Origin: Methylocapsa acidiphila B2
Lineage (GTDB): Bacteria; Pseudomonadota; Alphaproteobacteria; Rhizobiales; Beijerinckiaceae
NCBI RefSeq assembly: GCF_000427445.1
Contig: NZ_KE386496.1
Span: 3,852,741 to 3,916,740 of the forward strand
Direction of reading: 5' to 3'
Length of the DNA: 64,000 nt
Both the position numbers and the translations under genes were made by a program. The first letter of the stretch is position 1, and each line of letters starts with the position of its first letter. Shown piece after piece: positions 63,942 through 64,000 of this stretch. Below the pieces are notes generated by a model. It saw only the letters and a program-made list of their open reading frames with translations. It did no database searches and had not been told where the DNA came from.

Positions 63942-64000
63942 GTCGCGGCGGTTTCGCTCCATTGTAGAATCGTTGCAGTGGCGCGACTTTTCTACCGCAC
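63942..64000. other. Window end, downstream of rpsT
   Basis: Fifty-nine bases with no gene. In many alphaproteobacteria dnaA follows rpsT, so it may begin just beyond the window; this is established gene-order knowledge and not visible here. Confidence 0.3.

Noticed and set aside
1..64000. CRISPR array, prophage or insertion sequence
   Set aside because: No regularly spaced repeats, integrase, transposase or phage structural gene was recognised on either strand.

Overview
The window looks like a piece of chromosome from an alphaproteobacterial (type II) methanotroph of the Beijerinckiaceae/Methylocystaceae group. The base composition is GC-rich. It carries a complete pmoCAB operon for particulate methane monooxygenase, a compact island for tetrahydromethanopterin (H4MPT)-linked formaldehyde oxidation, and genes typical of Hyphomicrobiales-type alphaproteobacteria (DUF1150 next to Hsp20, long CarD, FdxA, rpsT near the right end). 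Genus cannot be fixed from sequence reading alone. No tRNA, rRNA, CRISPR array, transposase or phage gene was recognised.

Layout. (1) Positions 1-10000: H4MPT/C1 island. On the + strand are a 5'-truncated DUF6513/dihydropteroate-synthase-like gene, a DUF447 flavin-type protein and a HisA-like TIM-barrel protein. On the - strand are a COG1548 (MfnF-like) ASKHA protein, fae, a CitG-like protein, two ATP-grasp proteins, mch, mtdB and mptG. Together these make the pterin (and probably methylofuran) cofactors and run formaldehyde to methenyl/formyl-H4MPT. (2) 10.5-16 kb: cupin, patatin-like lipase and three overlapping HupE/UreJ-family membrane genes. (3) 15.9-23.6 kb: an unusual secreted redox module (GMC oxidoreductase, 859-residue diheme cytochrome, DUF4331-like membrane-anchored protein) divergent from an exported TPR protein. 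(4) 23.6-39.1 kb: housekeeping genes: pckA, HugZ-like, DUF1150, hsp20 with a heat-shock type promoter, a CarD with a very long histone-like tail, fdxA, an S4 protein, a COG0523 GTPase, D,D-carboxypeptidase, FAD monooxygenase, solute symporter with its DUF3311 partner, M48 lipoprotein protease and a nuclease-like protein. (5) 39.3-44.0 kb: pmoC, pmoA (with an extra ~41-residue N-terminus) and pmoB, with inverted repeats upstream, a terminator, then an unknown membrane protein. (6) 44.6-53.7 kb: pyruvate carboxylase, then a metal locus: NikR-like regulator that lacks two nickel ligands, TonB-dependent receptor, HupE/UreJ_2-like permease and an unknown two-helix membrane protein. A strong inverted repeat lies in the divergent promoter. 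(7) 53.7-64 kb: pheA, a cytochrome c homologue with its haem motif destroyed, a yejABEF peptide importer, deoB, upp and rpsT.

How the parts fit. pMMO oxidises methane to methanol, formaldehyde is then captured by Fae onto H4MPT and oxidised by MtdB and Mch, while pyruvate carboxylase and PEP carboxykinase sit at the C3/C4 node. The many metal-handling genes fit the copper/nickel/cobalt demands of this lifestyle, although which metal each serves is not shown by the sequence. The most promising leads are the NikR-like/TonB/HupE locus with altered metal ligands, the DUF4331-diheme-GMC module, the extended PmoA, the CarD with a 325-residue tail, and the haemless cytochrome.
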